Made by a program: the position numbers and the translations under genes. From contig VBAH01000027.1 of the NCBI GenBank assembly GCA_005884685.1, positions 61,867 to 125,866 of the forward strand: a DNA stretch of 64,000 nucleotides, given 5' to 3'. Below, piece by piece: positions 48,503 through 56,545 of the stretch. Each line of letters starts with the position of its first letter. Positions within the stretch are counted from its first letter, which is position 1. Under the pieces are notes generated by a model, which saw nothing but the letters and a program-made list of their open reading frames with translations, was not told the origin of the DNA and did not search any database. This DNA is from Alphaproteobacteria bacterium (GTDB lineage: Bacteria > Pseudomonadota > Alphaproteobacteria > Rhizobiales > Xanthobacteraceae).

Positions 48503-48638
48503 CGGCTCGTCAAGCCCTTGAATTTACAGCAAAATAGATTCTTTTCGGGTCGCCGTGAACCGGTCGCGCAGGACGCGCGACTAACTGGCATGGACGGGCC
48601 GCATGGCCCTCACGTCGAAATCCTCGGAAGGGATGACC

Positions 48639-48914
48639 ATGACCAGGATCACCAAACTCGCGGCCGGTGCGCTCGCCGCTCTCACCCTCACTGTCGGTGT
48701 CCTGGCGGCGCCGAGCCAGGCGGAAGCCCGCTGGCGTGGCGGTTGGGGCCCGGCAGTCGGCCTCGGAATTGCGGCCGGTGTCCTCGCAGGCGCCGCTTAC
48801 GCGACCACCGCTCCCGGCTACGCCATCGGCGGTCCGGTCGGTTGCCGCTGGGTTGCGCGCTACGACGCGTGGGGCAACTACCGCGGCTCCGTGAAGGTCT
48901 GCGACATCTACTGA
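48639..48914 (+). CDS. Small exported protein, glycine/alanine-rich
   Basis: A 91-residue protein with signal peptide MTRITKLAAGALAALTLTVG and likely cleavage after AEA. The mature part has RWRGGWGPAVGLGIAAGVLA and then CRWVARYDAWGNYRGSVKVC with two cysteines. Small proteins of this kind with W-R-G-G and a C-terminal Y-x-x-x-G are frequent in Rhizobiales and of unknown function. GGAAGGG lies six bases before ATG 48639; ATG 48633 is an alternative. A strong terminator follows at 48984. Confidence 0.78.
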   Translation: MTRITKLAAGALAALTLTVGVLAAPSQAEARWRGGWGPAVGLGIAAGVLAGAAYATTAPGYAIGGPVGCRWVARYDAWGNYRGSVKVCDIY

Positions 48915-48983
48915 GTTTTCGGGGCACGAGTTCTAAGCTCGATCGGCGCGTCCGCCCCCCTTCCACCCCCGCGCCGATTGAAT

Positions 48984-49028
48984 CGACCCGCTCCGACAGT
49001 CCCCGTTGGAGCGGGTCGTACCTTTTTG
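48984..49028 (+). terminator. Rho-independent terminator
   Basis: CGACCCGCTCC (48984-48994) and GGAGCGGGTCG (49008-49018) pair perfectly over 11 bases with a 13-base loop, followed by TACCTTTTTG. It is 70 bases behind the small exported protein gene. Confidence 0.85.
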
Positions 49029-49035
49029 GGCGCAG

Positions 49036-49107
49036 TCATTCCGGGGCGCCGCCAAAAGCGCGTTTACGCGCGTCTGCGACGCGCTATGGCGGCGAGCCCG
49101 GAATGAC
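49036..49107. repeat. Composite repeat with family C core, overlapping end of LivF gene
   Basis: CATTCCGGG at 49037-49045 faces CCCGGAATGAC at 49097-49107; in between is the 34-base core 49057-49090. The LivF stop codon and its last seven residues are encoded inside it. Confidence 0.75.
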
Positions 49108-49842
49108 GGGCACCTTCTCCACCAATCCTCCCCCCAAGAAGAGCTGCCCGATGCGCGGATCGGCGAGAATGGCCTCGGCCGTCTCCGCGATGCGGGTGCG
49201 GCCGAGCTCCAGCACGATGCCGTGGTCGGAGGATTCGAGTGCGCGCTTGGCGTTCTGCTCGATCAGCAGCACGGTGATGCCGCGCCCGCGCAGCTCGGCG
49301 AGGATCGCAAACAGCTCGTTGACCATGATGGGCGAGAGGCCGATCGAGGGCTCGTCGATCAGCATCAGCTTCGGCTCGAGCAGCAGCGAGCGCGCGATCT
49401 CCAGCATCTTCTGCTCGCCGCCGGAGAGCGTGGACGCCTGCGCGGCCGCCTTGCGGCGCAGCACCGGAAATCGGTCCATCGCGGCCTCCAGGCGGCCGGA
49501 AAGATCGAAGCCGCCCGGCGCCATCACGGCGCCAAGCTCCAGGTTGTGCCGCACCGAGAGCTCGGGGAAAATGTTGCGGCCCTGCGGCACGTAAGAGATG
49601 CCGCGCGCCAGCAATTCGCGCGGCGCCATGTTGGTGATCTCGGCATCGTCGAACAGGATGCGCCCCGAGCGCGCCGGCAGCATGCCGAACACGGTCTTGA
49701 ACACGGTGGATTTCCCGGCGCCGTTCGGGCCGATCACCGTGGTGATCGCGCCGCGCCTCACCGCGAAGCTCGTGCCGTGCAGAATCGTCATCTTGCCGTA
49801 GCCGGCGACGACGTCCTCGAGCGTGAGGATGTCAGTGGCCAA
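49084..49842 (-). CDS. livF: Branched-chain amino-acid-type ABC transporter ATPase (LivF)
   Basis: A 252-residue ATPase. Walker A GPNGAGKS is at about 38-45, YVPQGRNIFPELSV is the LivF Q-loop region, and LSGGEQKMLEIARSLLL, LMLIDEPSIGLSP and IEQNAKRAL follow. It is the last gene of the operon LivH-LivM-LivG-LivF; the LivG stop overlaps its start by 11 bases. The C-terminal VIPGSPP and the stop are within a repeat element, so the original end was probably replaced. Energy-coupling subunit, cytoplasmic face. Confidence 0.94.
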   Translation of the reverse strand: MATDILTLEDVVAGYGKMTILHGTSFAVRRGAITTVIGPNGAGKSTVFKTVFGMLPARSGRILFDDAEITNMAPRELLARGISYVPQGRNIFPELSVRHNLELGAVMAPGGFDLSGRLEAAMDRFPVLRRKAAAQASTLSGGEQKMLEIARSLLLEPKLMLIDEPSIGLSPIMVNELFAILAELRGRGITVLLIEQNAKRALESSDHGIVLELGRTRIAETAEAILADPRIGQLFLGGGLVEKVPVIPGSPP

Positions 49843-50572
49843 GATAGGCCTCGATGACCTTGGGGTCGCGGCGGACGTCCGCGGGATCGCCTTGCGCGAT
49901 GATGCGGCCCTCGGCCAGCACGACGATGCGCGAGCAGAGCGCCATCACGAATTCCATGTTGTGCTCGATCACCACGAAGGTCGCACCCTCCTCGCGGTTG
50001 ATCGCTGCGAGGCGGTCGCGCAGGTTGGCGAGCATCGTGAGGTTGACACCGCCGGCCGGCTCGTCGAGCAGCACGAGGCGCGGACCCGCCATGAACGCCA
50101 TCGCGGCGTCGAGCAGCTTCTGCTGGCCGTAGGAGAGCGCGCCGGCCTTGGCCTCGGCGACATGCGCCAGCCGAAAGAATTCGATCATCCGGCCGGCATC
50201 GCCCGTGAGCCCCACGTCGCGCGCGCCGAACAGGCGCGTGAGCATCGAGCCTTTGTGCTCCTGCGCGGCAAGGATGAGATTTTCCCGCACGGTCAATTCG
50301 GGGAAAACCTGCAGCAGCTGGAACGTCCGGCTGACGCCAAGCCGATTGAGATCGCACGGACGCATGCCGGTGACGGCGCGGCCGTCGAGCCGCACCTCGC
50401 CGGATGTCGGATGCAGCTGGCCGAGGATGCAGTTGAACAGCGTCGACTTGCCTGAACCGTTCGGCCCGATGATGCCGAGGATTTCGCCCTCGTTGACGTC
50501 GAACGACACGCCCTCGACCGCATGGATGCCACCGAACTGTTTGGAGAGATCGCGCACCTCGAGCACCGCCAT
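49832..50572 (-). CDS. livG: Branched-chain amino-acid-type ABC transporter ATPase (LivG)
   Basis: A 246-residue ATPase with Walker A GPNGSGKS at about 36-43, RTFQLLQVFPELTV, LSYGQQKLLDAAMAFMA and LVLLDEPAGGVN. IEHNMEFVMALCSRIVVL is the H-loop region of LivG. The start MAVLEVRDLSKQFGG at 50572 shares one base with the LivM stop (TGATG). Pairs with LivF on the LivH/LivM permease. Confidence 0.94.
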   Translation of the reverse strand: MAVLEVRDLSKQFGGIHAVEGVSFDVNEGEILGIIGPNGSGKSTLFNCILGQLHPTSGEVRLDGRAVTGMRPCDLNRLGVSRTFQLLQVFPELTVRENLILAAQEHKGSMLTRLFGARDVGLTGDAGRMIEFFRLAHVAEAKAGALSYGQQKLLDAAMAFMAGPRLVLLDEPAGGVNLTMLANLRDRLAAINREEGATFVVIEHNMEFVMALCSRIVVLAEGRIIAQGDPADVRRDPKVIEAYLGH

Positions 50573-51636
50573 CACGCCACCTTCGCTTGCGTGACGGGCG
50601 CCGCGGGCGGCGTGTCCGGCTTGCGCCTCGTGAAGCGGCGCTGGAAGAATCCGATGATGCCGCTCGGGCGGAACACCAGCAGCACCATCACAAAAATCGC
50701 GTAGGCAACGAGATAGTGCTTCGCGACGTATTTCAACGCATCCGGCGGGAGCACGAACCGCATCACATCGGACAGCGGCCCGAGCGCATCGTAAAGTCTG
50801 TCGGCCGACTGCAGCCATTCGGGCAGCAGCACCGCGACCACGGCGCCGACGAACGGCCCGAAGAAATAGCCTGAGCCGCCCACGATCACCATCAGCAGCA
50901 GATTGAGCGACAGCAGCAGCGAGAACGGCGTCGGATCGATGTACTGCACCAGCGGCGCGTAGAGCACGCCCGAAATGCCGCCGAGAGCCGCACCGAGCGC
51001 GAACGCCATCAGGGTGTAGCGCCGCGTGTCGACGCCGAGCGAGAGCGCGCGCACCGGGTTTTCCCGCAGCGCGACGAACGCGCGGCCCCAGGGCGAGCGG
51101 ATCAGCCACCATGCGGCAAGCGACACCAGCGCCAGATTGGCGAGGCAGAAATAGTAAAAGTCGCGCGGGCTGCGCAGCAGGTAACCGAACAGGCTCGGCC
51201 GCGGAATGTTGCTGATGCCGTAGATGCCGCCGGTGATCCATTCCTCGTTGCGCAACACGAGATAGATCAGCGTGGAGAAAGCGAGCGTGACGAAGGCAAG
51301 ATAATGGTGCTGCACGCGCAGCGCCGGATAGCCGAGCAGCCACCCAATTGCGAAGCACGCGAGCGCAGCGACCACGTATGCCGCGCCGAGCGGCCAGCCG
51401 TGCGTCGTCAGCAGCGCCGCCGCATAGGCGCCGATGCCGACGAACGCCCCCTGCGCAAGCGAAATCTGTCCCGCATAGCCGAGCGTCAGGTTCAGCCCGA
51501 TGGCCGCGATGGCCGTCACGGCCCAGAGCGTGAGGATATAGATGCCGTAGGGCTTCAGCCCGAACGGCGCCGCGATCAGCCCGGCGACGATGATCAGTCC
51601 CGTGGCACTGCCGAGCAGAATGCGCGCCCGGCTCAT
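50572..51636 (-). CDS. livM: Branched-chain amino-acid-type ABC transporter permease (LivM)
   Basis: A 354-residue permease with about ten helices. AAIGLNLTLGYAGQISLAQG is the LivM signature start, VALRENPVRALSLGVDTRRY the coupling helix, and LVFRPSGIIGFFQRRF the end. The C-terminal tail is basic and proline-rich. The start overlaps the LivH stop (ATGA), so subunits are coupled through the operon. Confidence 0.94.
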   Translation of the reverse strand: MSRARILLGSATGLIIVAGLIAAPFGLKPYGIYILTLWAVTAIAAIGLNLTLGYAGQISLAQGAFVGIGAYAAALLTTHGWPLGAAYVVAALACFAIGWLLGYPALRVQHHYLAFVTLAFSTLIYLVLRNEEWITGGIYGISNIPRPSLFGYLLRSPRDFYYFCLANLALVSLAAWWLIRSPWGRAFVALRENPVRALSLGVDTRRYTLMAFALGAALGGISGVLYAPLVQYIDPTPFSLLLSLNLLLMVIVGGSGYFFGPFVGAVVAVLLPEWLQSADRLYDALGPLSDVMRFVLPPDALKYVAKHYLVAYAIFVMVLLVFRPSGIIGFFQRRFTRRKPDTPPAAPVTQAKVA

Positions 51637-52511
51637 ACGGTGCGTTCCTCGACGCGGCCGAGCAGGCCCTGCGGGCGGAACAGGATCACCACGATGAGCA
51701 GCACCAGCGGGATCGCGGCACGATATTGCGCGGAGAGATACGCGGCGGCGAAATTGTCGACCACGCCGAGCAGCAGGCCGCCGAGGATGGCGCCGCGCAC
51801 CTGGTTGAAGCCGCCGACGATCGCCGCGATGAAGGCCGCGATGCCGAGATACTCGCCATTGGAGAATTTGGCGAGATAGATCGGCGTCACCAGCGCGGAG
51901 GCGAGTGCGGCGAGTACCGCGTTGATGACAAAGGCGAGCAGGATCATGCGCTCGACCGGGATGCCGAGGATGCGCGCGACGGTCGGGTTCTGCGCGGTCG
52001 CCTGCATGCGCCGGCCGGTCTGGGTGTTGTTGAGGAAAAGCTGCAGCGCGACGACCGCGCCGATCGCGATCGCAACGACGATCAGGCTTTGCAGCGAAAC
52101 GGCTGCGCCGAGGAACGAGACGTTGACGTCGGCGGCAAGCGGCGGAAACGGCTGCGCCTCCGCGCTGTAGAAATCCTTCACGGCCTCTTTGAGAAACAGC
52201 GACAGCGCCATGGTGGCGATCGCGAGCGGCAGCACGCCGTGGTGGAGCATCGGATCGACCACCAGGCGCTTGAACAGTACGCCGAGCACGAGCGCCGCGA
52301 CGAGGATGCCGACGACGACCGCTCCCCAGAACGGCAGACCGAGCACGCTCATCGCGCCGAGCATGAAGAACGCCGGCAGCATCACGAACTCGCCTTGCGC
52401 GAAGTTGATGGTCTGCGAGGTCTGCCACAGCAAGGTGAAGCCGATCGCCACCAGCGCGTAGATCCCGCCGGTCGCGAGCCCGGCGACGAGGAGCTGGATG
52501 AAGTCGGCCAT
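51633..52511 (-). CDS. livH: Branched-chain amino-acid-type ABC transporter permease (LivH)
   Basis: A 292-residue permease with about eight helices: ATGGIYALVAIGFTLLWQTS, INFAQGEFVMLPAFFML, and MQATAQNPTVARILGIPVER as coupling helix. ATG 52511 is preferred to GTG 52529 because GTGAGAGA lies just before it. It is separated from the binding protein gene by 142 bases containing a palindromic repeat. Together with the next four genes it makes a complete importer, the second in this window. Confidence 0.93.
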   Translation of the reverse strand: MADFIQLLVAGLATGGIYALVAIGFTLLWQTSQTINFAQGEFVMLPAFFMLGAMSVLGLPFWGAVVVGILVAALVLGVLFKRLVVDPMLHHGVLPLAIATMALSLFLKEAVKDFYSAEAQPFPPLAADVNVSFLGAAVSLQSLIVVAIAIGAVVALQLFLNNTQTGRRMQATAQNPTVARILGIPVERMILLAFVINAVLAALASALVTPIYLAKFSNGEYLGIAAFIAAIVGGFNQVRGAILGGLLLGVVDNFAAAYLSAQYRAAIPLVLLIVVILFRPQGLLGRVEERTV

Positions 52512-52524
52512 TCTCTCACTCGTC

Positions 52525-52626
52525 GTCACCGGGCCGATGCGAAGCGTCGAGTCCCGGTGACCCCGATAAGTTTAGCTCAGCTCAGCCCGTTCCCAAGCGG
52601 GATGGCCGGGACAAGCCCGGCCATGA
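52525..52626. repeat. Palindromic repeat (TCACCGGG / GGCCGGG type)
   Basis: GTCACCGGG ... CCCGGTGAC (52525-52562) and GGCCGGGACAAGCCCGGCCATGAC (hairpin at 52603-52626, quoted by parts GGCCGGG and CCCGGCC). Same architecture as 7771-7877. Confidence 0.65.
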
Positions 52627-52653
52627 CGAGTTCAAGAGCAGCGTTCCGTTCGC

Positions 52654-53790
52654 TCACTTCCCGAGCTTCGGCAGCTCGCTGGTGATCTTCTGCTTTCCGT
52701 CGACGACTTCGGCGATGTAGCTGATGCGGTCGATGTCGCCTTTGTCGTCCCAGGTGGTCTCGAGCAGGATGCCCGGCTCGTCCTTCGGCGAGATCGTCAT
52801 GCCGTGCAGCGACTTCGCCAGCGCCTTGGAGTCGAACTTGCCGAGCTTCGTCGTCGCGTAGGCCGCCGCATAGACGCCGGTGTAGCCCTTGATGCCGTTG
52901 TGATCGGGCACGTACTTGAAGCGCGCGTTGAACTTGTTCTTGAACTCGGCCACGGCCGGCACCGGAATGTCGGCGGAAAGGCCGACGTGGCCGCGTGCGC
53001 CATTCGCGGCGTCGCCCGCAAGATCGATCACCTTCTGGCCGAGCAACGTGGTCTCGCCGATCAACGGCACTGCGATGCCCTGCTTGCGCGCCTCGCGCAG
53101 GAAGCGCGCGCTCTCTTCCTCGTTGAGGTAGACGAAGATCGCCTCGGCATTCGCAGCCTTCGCCTTCACGACGTCGGCGGCGAAATCGGTCTGGCCGGAT
53201 TCGGTCGAGAGATCGGCCACGATCTTGATGCCGCGCGCATTCATCTCCTTGGTGAAGTTGTCGCGTCCGCCCTTGCCGAAATCGTTGTTCACCCAAACGA
53301 TGGCGACGTTCTTGGCCTTCACGCTGTCGCGCATGTAGTTCGCGATCTTCGGCATCGAGACCTGCTGGCCGAACGAGGTGCGGAACAGGTAGGCGTTGCC
53401 CTGCTGGGTGAGGTCGCTCGCCTCGCCGCCCATGATCTGCGGAATCTCGGCCTGCTGGGCAAGCATCATGCTCACCTTGACGATACCGGAGAAGATCGGG
53501 CCGAGGATCACGTAGGGCTCTTCGTCGATCGCCTTCTGCATCTGCGAGCGCGCGGTCCCGGGGTTGGTCTGCGTGTCGTATTGCTTCAACTCGATCTTGC
53601 GGCCGAGGATGCCGCCCTTGGCGTTGATCTCGTCGATCGCCATCAGGGCGCCGTCGCGGAAGTTGGTCGACGACACGGCGCCCGCGCCGGACAGCTCGCC
53701 GATGAAGGCGAACTTCACCGGGCCTGATTGAGCGAGCGCGCTGCCGGCGAAGACCGTCGCAAGTGCGGCCGCAATGAGTGTCTTTTTCAT
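52654..53790 (-). CDS. ABC transporter substrate-binding protein, branched-chain amino acid type
   Basis: A 378-residue periplasmic protein with signal peptide MKKTLIAAALATVFAGSALA. PVKFAFIGELSGAGAVSSTN and AIDEINAKGGILGRKIELKQ are family motifs. It precedes the LivHMGF genes on the same strand and follows the AroE-like gene by 39 bases, so the operon may run AroE-like - binding protein - LivHMGF. Linkage to the catabolic genes at 53.8-63.1 kb suggests its ligand is a substrate of that cluster, such as a carboxylated cyclic or sugar-acid compound; this is inference. Confidence 0.92.
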   Translation of the reverse strand: MKKTLIAAALATVFAGSALAQSGPVKFAFIGELSGAGAVSSTNFRDGALMAIDEINAKGGILGRKIELKQYDTQTNPGTARSQMQKAIDEEPYVILGPIFSGIVKVSMMLAQQAEIPQIMGGEASDLTQQGNAYLFRTSFGQQVSMPKIANYMRDSVKAKNVAIVWVNNDFGKGGRDNFTKEMNARGIKIVADLSTESGQTDFAADVVKAKAANAEAIFVYLNEEESARFLREARKQGIAVPLIGETTLLGQKVIDLAGDAANGARGHVGLSADIPVPAVAEFKNKFNARFKYVPDHNGIKGYTGVYAAAYATTKLGKFDSKALAKSLHGMTISPKDEPGILLETTWDDKGDIDRISYIAEVVDGKQKITSELPKLGK

Positions 53791-53829
53791 TCGATCCTCC
53801 CTGATGGATTTCGTTTTGTTGGAGACAGC

Positions 53830-54729
53830 TTAGCGGGGCTCGTTGCGCTTGGCGATCACCGCATCGAACGCCGCACCGATGCGCTCGCGCGAAGGCTCCA
53901 GCTCGGTGAACAGCCGGAACGCGTCGGCCGCCTGATAGATGCACAGCTCCCGCCCGGTCATCACGCGTGCACCAGCCGCACGGGCAGCCTGCAGCAGCGG
54001 CGTCCAGAGCGGGGTGTAGACCGCGTCCGCGACCCACAGGCCGGCATGCAGCAGTTCTGCGGGGACGGGGCTGTCGCGGTTGGGCAGCATCCCGATCGGC
54101 GTACCGTTGATGACGCCGCCGGCGCCGTCGAGTGCCTCCGCAATGGTGTCGCACACCTGCGTGTCGAGGCGGTCGGCAAGCCGCGCCGCCAGCGCCTGCG
54201 CCTTTTCGGTTTCGCGATCCACGATGCGCAGTGCATCTGCGCCGAGCTCGGCCAGCGCGAAACCGATCGCCCGGCCAACGCCGCCGGCGCCGATCAGCAA
54301 GACCGGCGCATCGCCCGGGTTGCCCAGCACTGCCCTGAAGGCGGACGCAAAACCGGTGGCATCGGTGTTGTGGCCGGTGATCCTGCCGTCGCGCACGACC
54401 ACCGTATTGGCGGTGCCGATCGCGGCGGCCCCGGGCGCGAGCGCATCGAGCAGCGGAATGACGGCTTCCTTGTAGGGGAAGGTGACGTTGACCCCCGAGA
54501 AGCCGAGCAGTCGCACGCCGTCGAGCATGGCGCGCAGCTTTGTCTCATCCGCGCCCGGGACATCGATGAGCCGGTATTGCGCGCGCAGGCCGAGCGCTTC
54601 GGCTGCGGCTTCGTGCATGGCGGGTGCGGCGGAGCTCATGATCGGCGAGCCGATCAGGCCGAGCAGCAGCGGCTGCGCCGGTTTCAGCGCGCCGCTCCCG
54701 TCCCCTGCGGCATGCGCCGCGTTACCCAT
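53830..54729 (-). CDS. Shikimate/quinate dehydrogenase family protein (AroE-like, atypical substrate site)
   Basis: A 299-residue protein. VNVTFPYKEAV with catalytic Lys87, GHNTDATGF and the cofactor loop LIGAGGVGRAIGFALAELGA show the AroE fold. In classical AroE the substrate carboxylate is held by two serines and followed by H-N in the motif H-S-x-S-P-x-x-H-N. Here the same place reads S-S-A-A-P-A-M-H-E: the first serine is kept (Ser33), the second is Ala35, and the Asn is Glu40. It is therefore probably not the biosynthetic enzyme but a catabolic dehydrogenase for a related hydroxy acid or cyclitol. It is adjacent to the transporter binding protein. Confidence 0.82.
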   Translation of the reverse strand: MGNAAHAAGDGSGALKPAQPLLLGLIGSPIMSSAAPAMHEAAAEALGLRAQYRLIDVPGADETKLRAMLDGVRLLGFSGVNVTFPYKEAVIPLLDALAPGAAAIGTANTVVVRDGRITGHNTDATGFASAFRAVLGNPGDAPVLLIGAGGVGRAIGFALAELGADALRIVDRETEKAQALAARLADRLDTQVCDTIAEALDGAGGVINGTPIGMLPNRDSPVPAELLHAGLWVADAVYTPLWTPLLQAARAAGARVMTGRELCIYQAADAFRLFTELEPSRERIGAAFDAVIAKRNEPR

Positions 54730-54879
54730 TCCATTCTCCCGCCCGCCGGTGCGCGGCATGTTTGTCCAGCGTCCTAACGTATCTCCCGATATCTCGCCAA
54801 GGTGATTTGCGCCTCTTGCCCTTCTGGACGCGAGCCGGTCTATTTGGTGCGCCGGTCCAGTCCGAACCGAGGCTTGTCA

Positions 54880-55473
54880 ATGCTGCTCCGACCTGTCGCC
54901 GCGCCCGCGATCCTCATTGCGCTGACCAGCACAGCTTTCGCCCACACCGGCCCCGGGGATGCGAGCGGCTTGGCGCATGGGTTCATGCACCCGATTGGCG
55001 CCCTCGATCATGTGCTCGCGATGGTGGCTGTCGGCCTCTATGCCGCCACGCTCAGGGGGCGCGCGCTGTGGCTGGTGCCTGCCGCATTCCTCGGCGCGAT
55101 GGTGCTCGGCGGCGCAGCCGGCGTTGCGGGCGTCCCATTGCCCTACGTCGAGGTCGCGATCGCGCTCTCCGTCGTGTTGCTGGGTCTTGCCGTCGGGTTG
55201 CGCGTCGGCTTTCCGATGGCGGTCGCTGCCACGCTGGCAGCGCTGTTCGCGGTTTTCCATGGCCATGCACATGGCGCCGAGATGCCGCCCGACGTGCCCG
55301 GCTACGCCTATGCGGCCGGCTTCACGCTGGCGACCGCGCTGCTGCATGGCGCCGGCATCGCGCTCGGACTTCTGGCCGGCACCTTCGGCGAGCGGAGCGG
55401 CTGGCGCTTCGCGCAAGCCGCGGGTGGCGCGATGGCGCTTGCCGGCATCGCGATGCTCGCGGGCGTGGCCTGA
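54880..55473 (+). CDS. HupE/UreJ family protein (nickel/cobalt uptake-like)
   Basis: A 197-residue membrane protein with a leader-like first helix (MLLRPVAAPAILIALTSTAF, then AHTG) and six further helices. The hallmark HPIGALDHVLAMVAVGLYAA, with His and Asp-His for metal binding, is at about 39-58, and FHGHAHGAEM is a second histidine cluster. The family carries Ni or Co for hydrogenase and urease. No urease or hydrogenase gene is near, so the link is unclear. The gene lies between the AroE-like and fumarylacetoacetase-like genes but on the opposite strand to both. Confidence 0.88.
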   Translation: MLLRPVAAPAILIALTSTAFAHTGPGDASGLAHGFMHPIGALDHVLAMVAVGLYAATLRGRALWLVPAAFLGAMVLGGAAGVAGVPLPYVEVAIALSVVLLGLAVGLRVGFPMAVAATLAALFAVFHGHAHGAEMPPDVPGYAYAAGFTLATALLHGAGIALGLLAGTFGERSGWRFAQAAGGAMALAGIAMLAGVA

Positions 55474-55540
55474 GGGGCGCACTCCAGGCGATTTCGACGC
55501 ATTTCCCGGCATAGCGGGTGTTGGCGGCCCTTGAGTGGGC

Positions 55541-55580
55541 CGGCCGTTGGCCGGACCCCTTGGCGGCGCCCCGGAATGAC
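55541..55580. repeat. Partial palindromic repeat
   Basis: GGCGGCGCCCCGGAATGAC at 55562-55580 matches the right end of the element at 15533-15641; the left half is replaced by GGCCGGCCGTTGGCCGG. Confidence 0.45.
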
Positions 55581-55582
55581 AG

Positions 55583-56458
55583 CTACTTCTCGTTCTCGAT
55601 CGGGTTGCGCAATACGCCGATCCCCTCGATCACGATCTCGCACACGTCGCCGGCTTTCATCCACACCGGGTTCGGCTTGCGCGCATGGCCGACGCCCGAC
55701 GGCGTGCCGGTGAAGATGACGTCGCCCGGCTCGAGCGTCATGCCCTGCGTGACGTAGACGAGCAATTCGCGCACCGGAAACATCATGTTGTCGGTATTGT
55801 CGCTCTGCATCACCTGCCCATTGAGTCGGCTCTCGATCTTGAGTCCCTTGCCGGCCTCCGGCAGTTCGTCGGCCGTCACCATCCAGGGGCCGAAGCCGCC
55901 AGTGCGGTCGAAGTTCTTGCCCATGTCCCACTGCGTGGTCTTGCGCTGGAATTCGCGCACCGAGCCTTCGTTGGCGCAGGAATAGCCGGCGATGCACGCG
56001 GTCGCATTCTCCATCGTGAGGTGCTTCGCGCGCTTGCCGACCACCAGCATCATCTCGGCTTCGTAGTCGAGTTGTTCCGAGACCTTCGGACGGAGGATCG
56101 GCTCACCATGCGGCACCATCGAGGTGAGGCAGCGCATGAAGATGGTGGGGAATTTCGGGATGTTGTCGCGCTGCGAGCCTTCTTTCACATGCTCGAGGTA
56201 ATTCAGGCCGAGGCAGAGGATCTTGCCCGGCCGCGCGACCGGCAGGCCGAATGTCAGCCCCTCGAGCGGGCGGCGCGCCGCGGCGGGCGCGCGCTTGGCC
56301 ATATCGGCGAGCGGCTTGAGGTTGCCGTTCATCGCCTCCAGGACGGTGGCAAGATCGCCCGGCAGGTTCGGATCGATCGCCTGCAGGTCGATCAGGCTAT
56401 CGCCTTCGACAACCCCGAGCCGCAAGCCGCCGTCGGCCTCGAATCCTGCGATCTTCAT
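55583..56458 (-). CDS. Fumarylacetoacetate hydrolase family protein
   Basis: A 291-residue FAH-fold enzyme. The metal-binding acidic residues are in LDYEAEMMLVVGK, and ILCLGLNYLEHVKEG and FTGTPSGVGHARKPNP are the family segments. Members hydrolyse 2,4-diketo acids, or dehydrate/decarboxylate 2-keto-3-deoxy sugar acids. In this cluster it would fit a late step that splits or converts a 2-keto acid. It is divergent from the hydroxyacid dehydrogenase gene across 87 bases, so both may share a control region. Substrate unknown. Confidence 0.9.
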   Translation of the reverse strand: MKIAGFEADGGLRLGVVEGDSLIDLQAIDPNLPGDLATVLEAMNGNLKPLADMAKRAPAAARRPLEGLTFGLPVARPGKILCLGLNYLEHVKEGSQRDNIPKFPTIFMRCLTSMVPHGEPILRPKVSEQLDYEAEMMLVVGKRAKHLTMENATACIAGYSCANEGSVREFQRKTTQWDMGKNFDRTGGFGPWMVTADELPEAGKGLKIESRLNGQVMQSDNTDNMMFPVRELLVYVTQGMTLEPGDVIFTGTPSGVGHARKPNPVWMKAGDVCEIVIEGIGVLRNPIENEK

Positions 56459-56545
56459 GGACGCTTCCCCTGTTTGCCTGACATGTTAGCGCGCGATAAA
56501 GCATCGCCCTGCCCTTCTGGCAACGAGCAATTGGTGAACCGAGCC

